64,000 bases of DNA from Flectonema sp. DT1601 (taxonomy: Eukaryota > Euglenozoa > Diplonemea > Diplonemida > Diplonemidae), in the NCBI GenBank assembly GCA_964019425.1, contig OZ025804.1, positions 372,001 to 436,000 of the forward strand, given 5' to 3'. Below the pieces are notes generated by a model. It made no database searches, had not been told where the DNA came from, and saw nothing but the letters and a program-made list of their open reading frames with translations. This document shows, one piece after another, positions 59,691-64,000 of this stretch. Position numbers and translations under genes: made by a program. How positions within the stretch are numbered: the first letter of the stretch is position 1; every line of letters begins with the position of its first letter.

Positions 59691-59993
59691 AACTGATAAA
59701 AGAAAAGCAGGTTCACGAACTGCCAGCATTATTTTTAGTGCACTTGTTAAACACGTTAAAAAGAGAGGGAAATAGAGAGGAAATTCGAAATAAAAAATCG
59801 CATATATGGACGAAAAGAATATTTTGCAAAATCTTTTACACTATGGTGACAAAGTTACAGTAAAGACCATCAACATTACTAACAGCATGTGCTGCAATTG
59901 ATTTTTTCTTTGCTGTCGACTTTGAAATACACAAAAACAAGTAGTAAAAAGAAACACCTTCTTTTTGAATAATAAGTTGAACAAAATAATAAA
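59691..59993. other. 3' flank of DOMON gene B
   Basis: Repeated flank with the ACTATGGTGACAAAG block. No gene. Confidence 0.5.
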
Positions 59994-61745
59994 CTAAACC
60001 TGATCAGGATTGCTGGCAACGTTATTCATAGCGTTACCTTCATCAGCCGATTCCTTGCCCTTGCAACAGAAACAGTAGACAACCAAAATAACGATAACTG
60101 CAAACGCCAAAGAACCGATAACGATTCCAGCAATAGCTCCACCAGATAAACCATCATCGTTGACAGTCACTACTACTGGGTCCGTGGTCGCTGCAGTCCC
60201 TGGAGTAACAGGAGTTGTTGCAGCTGGAGTAGGGGTGGGATCCGCGAAATCAACAGTTCCCGATCCTCTGGTGGTGTGAATGTTCACAGGAAATTCAATC
60301 TCTGACGAGTGGAATGCATAGTTGACAGCCACGTTCGCCCTAAGCAACAAAGCGTTGAATCTCAAAATACGAAGACCGTTGGCCACTTCAGTCGTAGGGG
60401 CAGTAAACGGGGTATTAGCTGGATCGCTCGTGATACCCGCTGCTGAGTTGGAAGTGATGTGGTAAATACCCGCAGAACTAACACTGTTCGTTGCCAAGGA
60501 AAAGGCAGGCGACATGCTTCCCGGGGTCGTAGGGAATCCAACAGCAAACCAACCGTTGACGTTCGTATTAGTCGCAGCAACCGCAGCTGATCCACTCGTT
60601 GCCATGTTCCAGTGAATAAAAACTCCATTCCCCAAAGACTTCATGCATTGATAATTAGTGGTACCCGTTTGAACGAGAGTCGATGCCATGCAATTCGATG
60701 CAGGGGTTACAGGAGGGGTAGGAGCAGGGACAGGAGCAGGGGTGGGATTCACGAAATCAACAGTTCCCGATCCTCTGGTGGTGTGAATGTTCACAGGAAA
60801 TCCAATCTCTGACGAGTGGAATGCGTAGTTGACAGCCACGTTTGCCCTAAGCAACAAAGCGTTGAATCTCAAAATACGAAGACCGTTGGCCACTTCAGTC
60901 GTAGGGGCAGTAAACGGGGCATTACCTGGATTGCTCGTGATACCCGCTGCTGAGTTGGAAGTGATGTGGTAAATACCCGCAGAACTAACACTGTTCGTTG
61001 CCAAGGAAAAGGCAGGCGACATGCTTCCCGGGGTCGTAGGGAACCCAACAGCAAACCAACCGTTGACGTTCGTACTAGTCGCAGCAACCGCAGCTGATCC
61101 ACTCGTCACTATGTTCCAGTGAATAAAAACTCCATTCCCCAAAGACTTCATGCATTGATAATTAGTGGTACCCGTTTGAACGAGAGTCGATGCCATGCAA
61201 TTCGATGTAGGAGCAACTCCATCAGCCAAGTCGATAGTTTGGGCAGCCCTTCCGGAACCTCCGTGATTAGATAAAGTTCCAGTACCACCAAAAGCGAAGA
61301 TAGTCAACAAGTTGCCCGTGCTGACACCAGTCCTTCGGAACTTCAGAGTGATGCGATTGTTAGACGACGTAATCGCTGTTTGCGTAATGGTCCCTGGGAT
61401 GGTTGCTTCAGTAGCGAGGATGTTGCCTCCGTTGGTGTTTGCCGGCGTGTACATCTTCACGGCGTTGAGATCAGCGGTTCCTCCCATCAAAATGGTGGAA
61501 CCAATCATCCTGTTGCCTGTAGGACTAGTTGGGTTCCACCCAACAGCAGCATATCCATTAGCACCAGTCTGTGGAGCATCAACCATCATTTCGTAGTAGT
61601 TCCCAGCCGTATCAGTCTTCCAGTGAACGTTGATACCAGCACCTGTAATCATGCACACGTAGTTGCTGTCAGTAGATGCAGTACCGCAAACAGCACTAGA
61701 AACTCCCAACATTGCGGCCAGTGCAGTAAGTCTGAGTAACTTCAT
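59994..61745 (-). CDS. DOMON-domain type I membrane protein B (583 aa)
   Basis: Same length and layout as protein A: signal peptide, three DOMON-like modules, Pro/Thr stalk, one membrane segment and CFCCKGKES tail. The two differ at a handful of residues (for example NPGNAPF for NPANTPF, SEIGF for SEIEF, and AMNNVASNPDQV at the end). Module 3 of gene B carries NSVSSAG, the module 2 form, where gene A has NSASAAG, which suggests exchange between modules. Acceptor-like TTTTTTTTCACAG upstream as in A. Confidence 0.8.
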   Translation of the reverse strand: MKLLRLTALAAMLGVSSAVCGTASTDSNYVCMITGAGINVHWKTDTAGNYYEMMVDAPQTGANGYAAVGWNPTSPTGNRMIGSTILMGGTADLNAVKMYTPANTNGGNILATEATIPGTITQTAITSSNNRITLKFRRTGVSTGNLLTIFAFGGTGTLSNHGGSGRAAQTIDLADGVAPTSNCMASTLVQTGTTNYQCMKSLGNGVFIHWNIVTSGSAAVAATSTNVNGWFAVGFPTTPGSMSPAFSLATNSVSSAGIYHITSNSAAGITSNPGNAPFTAPTTEVANGLRILRFNALLLRANVAVNYAFHSSEIGFPVNIHTTRGSGTVDFVNPTPAPVPAPTPPVTPASNCMASTLVQTGTTNYQCMKSLGNGVFIHWNMATSGSAAVAATNTNVNGWFAVGFPTTPGSMSPAFSLATNSVSSAGIYHITSNSAAGITSDPANTPFTAPTTEVANGLRILRFNALLLRANVAVNYAFHSSEIEFPVNIHTTRGSGTVDFADPTPTPAATTPVTPGTAATTDPVVVTVNDDGLSGGAIAGIVIGSLAFAVIVILVVYCFCCKGKESADEGNAMNNVASNPDQV

Positions 61746-62214
61746 GATTAGCAGGTGGCAATAAACTGTGAAAAAAAATATTTTAATAATCCGAGTGACT
61801 ACAAACTGATAGTTCCTTAGAATTACGACAACAGGAATGTTTCATCTAAATTATTTATTGTTTCCGTTTTAAGAATCGAAACATAAAATCAAATAATCCG
61901 TCGTATGAACATCTTAAATGAGTTAGTTGGCAAAATGAAGGGAAGTGGAAATAGACCTACACCCTTAGAGTATTTTTTTTTTTTTTTCTTTCTTTTTTTT
62001 TTAGCAAAATACAAACTGATGACTACGAGGGGTTTGGGTAGCCCGCAGCAGTCCAATCGCGAAGATTGTAGTTTCATAGTATTGGCTGGAAGTGATCGAC
62101 TTCCAGCCACCTTGCTGTTTTAAGAATCGAAACATAAAATCAAATGATCCGTCGTATGAACATCTTAAATGAAGGGAAGTGGAAATAGACCTACACCCTT
62201 AGAGTATATATCCT
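61746..62214. other. Upstream region of DOMON gene B
   Basis: Matches the upstream region of gene A to about 62113, including the hairpin at 62083-62109; then a second copy of the TTAAGAATCGAAACATAAAATC part follows (from 62118), so the upstream region is partly duplicated. Confidence 0.55.
62083..62109. promoter_or_regulatory. Perfect 11-bp inverted repeat upstream of DOMON gene B
   Basis: Identical arms and spacer to 58709-58735, at the same distance from the gene start. Confidence 0.5.
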
Positions 62215-62460
62215 TTTAAAGACGTTAGTACTGACGACAGTTCAAACACGCAAAGGACCAGCTGCTTTTGTCTTCAGTGCCAAGTGCAGAGAGAGACTCA
62301 AACAAGATCCATCGGTTGAAATCAGTAAGTAACTGTCGCTAGCCAAAACACTAAAAACAGGAATCGGATTTATCTTAAACTATACTTTGTTAGTTTAAGT
62401 TGGTGCACGAAACGGTGAACCGACTTAAACTGATAAAGCAAAAGCAACGAAAAAAGGAGA
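62215..62460 (+). repeat. Single satellite unit
   Basis: Nearly identical to the unit at 59107. Confidence 0.75.
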
Positions 62461-62504
62461 AGAAAGTAGAGAGGAAATACGACATAAATAATTGTATATG
62501 GATG

Positions 62505-62800
62505 AAATGAATATTTTGCAATATCCTTTGCATTATGGTGACAAAGTTACAGTAAAGACCATCAACATTACTAACAGCATGTGCTGCAATTGATTTTTTC
62601 TTCGCCGTCGACTTTGAAATACACAAAAAGAAGTAATAAAAAGAAACACTTTTTTATTTAAATAATGAGTTGAAAGAAATAATAAACTAAACCTGATCAG
62701 GGCAGCTGGCAACGTTGTTCATAGCGTCATCATTCCCCGCTGATTCCTTGCCCTTGCAACAGAAACAGCAGACAACCAAAACAATCGTAAACCAACTTAA
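62505..62800 (-). pseudogene. DOMON-gene 3' fragment between genes B and C
   Basis: As at 59395: 3' flank plus the last codons including CCFCCKGKESAG and an end of NNVASCPDQV type. Homology stops at about 62790. Confidence 0.7.
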
Positions 62801-63101
62801 ACTGATAAAAGAAAAGCAGGTTCACGAACTGCCAGCATTATTTTTAGTGCACTTGTTAAACACGTTAAAAAGAGAGGGAAATAGAGAGGAAATTGGAAAT
62901 AAATAATTGTATATGGATGAAAAGAATATTTTGCAATATCCTTTACATTATGGTGACAAAGTCACAGTAAAGACCATCAACATTACTAACAGCATGTGCT
63001 GCAATTGATTTTTTCTTTGCTGTCGACTTCGAAATACACAAAAACAAGTAATAAAAAGAAACACCTTTTTATTTAAATAATAAGTTGAAAAAAATAATAG
63101 A
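62801..63101. other. 3' flank of DOMON gene C
   Basis: Repeated flank, no gene seen. Confidence 0.5.
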
Positions 63102-64000
63102 CTAAACCTTTTCAGGACTGCTGGCAACGATATCCATAGCGTTACCTTCATCAGCTGATTCCTTGCCCTTGCAACAGAAACAGTAGACAACCAAAATAAC
63201 GATAACTGCAAACGCCAAAGAACCGATAACGATTCCAGCAATAGCTCCACCAGATAAACCATCATCGTTGACAGTCACTACTACTGGGTCCGTGGTCGCT
63301 GTTATTATTGGTTTGACAGGAGCTGTTGCAACAGGAACCGGAGTAGGGGTGGGATCTGCGAAATCAACATTTCCCGATCCTCTGGTAGTGTGAATGTTCA
63401 CAGGAAATCCAATCTCTGATGAGTGCGATGCGTAGTTGACAGCCATATCTGATGTAAGCAACAAAGCGTTGAATCTCAAAATACGAAGACCGTTGGCCAC
63501 TTCAGTCGTAGGGGCAGAAAACGGGGCATTAGCTGGATTGCTCGTGATACCCGCTGCTGAGTTGGAAGTGATGTGGTAAATACCCGCAGAACTAACACTG
63601 TTCGTTACCAAGGAAAAGGCAGGCGACATGCTTCCCGGGGTCGTAGGGAACCCAACAGCAAACCAACCGTTGACGTTCGTACTAGTCACAGCAACCGCAG
63701 CTGATCCGCTCGTTGCCATGTTCCAGTGCATAAAAACTCCATTCGCCAAAGACTTCATGCATTGATAATTAGTTGTACCCGTTTGAACGAGAGTCGATGC
63801 CATGCAAATCAATGCAGGGGTAGAAGCAGGGGAAACAGGAGGGGCAAAAGCCGGATTAGGCGAAGGAGTAGGAGGTGGGGTAGGAGCTGGGTAAGGAGAA
63901 GGAGTTGGGGGTGGGGTAGGAGCAGGGACAGGAGCAGGGGTGGGATCTGCGAAATCAACAGTTCCCGATCCTCTGGTGGTGTGAATGTTCACAGGAAATC
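63102..64000 (-). CDS. DOMON-domain membrane protein C (partial, N-terminus off the right edge)
   Basis: The frame runs from the window edge (EFPVNIHTTRG) to a TAG at 63102. It has the end of one DOMON module, a longer Pro-rich linker with PAPTPPPTPSP repeated, a full module, a shorter stalk, the same membrane segment and the tail CFCCKGKES, ending AMDIVASSPEKV. It differs from A and B more than they do from each other: MHWNMATSG, LLTSDMAVNYASHSSEIGF and a linker about 25 residues longer. No stop or frameshift is seen in the visible part. Confidence 0.8.
   Translation of the reverse strand, partial: FPVNIHTTRGSGTVDFADPTPAPVPAPTPPPTPSPYPAPTPPPTPSPNPAFAPPVSPASTPALICMASTLVQTGTTNYQCMKSLANGVFMHWNMATSGSAAVAVTSTNVNGWFAVGFPTTPGSMSPAFSLVTNSVSSAGIYHITSNSAAGITSNPANAPFSAPTTEVANGLRILRFNALLLTSDMAVNYASHSSEIGFPVNIHTTRGSGNVDFADPTPTPVPVATAPVKPIITATTDPVVVTVNDDGLSGGAIAGIVIGSLAFAVIVILVVYCFCCKGKESADEGNAMDIVASSPEKV

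Noticed and set aside
57242-61739. Plus-strand frames of 60-120 codons opposite the DOMON genes
   Set aside because: They mirror the DOMON coding sequence, are the same in both copies only because the genes are, and lack any known domain.
1-64000. CRISPR arrays, operons with ribosome binding sites, rRNA or tRNA genes
   Set aside because: None found; the 75-bp repeats are coding LRR units and the window is eukaryotic.

Overview
The window is nuclear DNA of a unicellular eukaryote (protist). It has long A and T runs, widely spaced genes, standard stop codons and a few short cis-introns that all begin GTATGT. Every convincing host gene from end to end lies on the minus strand. Almost every start codon is preceded, usually within 0 to 50 bases, by a pyrimidine-rich tract ending in AG. 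One-strand order plus an acceptor-like site before each ATG is what polycistronic transcription with spliced-leader trans-splicing looks like in Euglenozoa and some other protists. That is inference; the species is not identified and no spliced-leader gene was recognised.

Bases 1-24,150 are a recently expanded array. Seven close copies (one cut by the left edge) and one divergent copy encode proteins with a ubiquitin-like N-terminus, a short linker domain and 5 to 14 leucine-rich repeats of 25 residues (75-bp DNA units). Between them lie repeated flanks holding a candidate 59-codon gene, truncated 5' and 3' pieces of the DOMON-protein genes found intact at the right end, LRR 5' pieces fused to those DOMON pieces, and a seven-unit satellite of about 240 bp. 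A broken Penelope-like retroelement with its GIY-YIG endonuclease upstream of the reverse transcriptase sits at 8,574-12,578, between two copies of the same LRR flank.

Bases 24,150-55,300 hold mostly single-copy host genes: a one-TM protein with a basic N-terminus, a secreted histidine phosphatase, a GH128-type glycosidase, eIF2B beta (three exons), a four-TM-type protein, a secreted multi-EGF protein, a diverged Ubl-LRR paralogue ending in a CaaX box, a prolyl-4-hydroxylase-like oxygenase, a 1,480-residue two-exon protein with PH-like N-terminus and a degenerate caspase-like C-terminus, a one-TM protein, a ribonuclease-inhibitor-type LRR protein, a His/Gln-rich repeat protein, a GID8/TWA1 homologue and a DHHC palmitoyltransferase. 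The 4.5-kb gap at 49,966-54,543 holds only homopolymers and short dispersed repeats.

Bases 55,440-64,000 are a second array: two nearly identical 583-residue type I membrane proteins with three DOMON modules and a third gene cut by the right edge, separated by flanks and fragments of lost copies. The same fragments occur in the LRR array, so the two families have exchanged flanking DNA. Both encode repeat-built proteins that vary by unequal exchange, and the DOMON proteins look like surface molecules.
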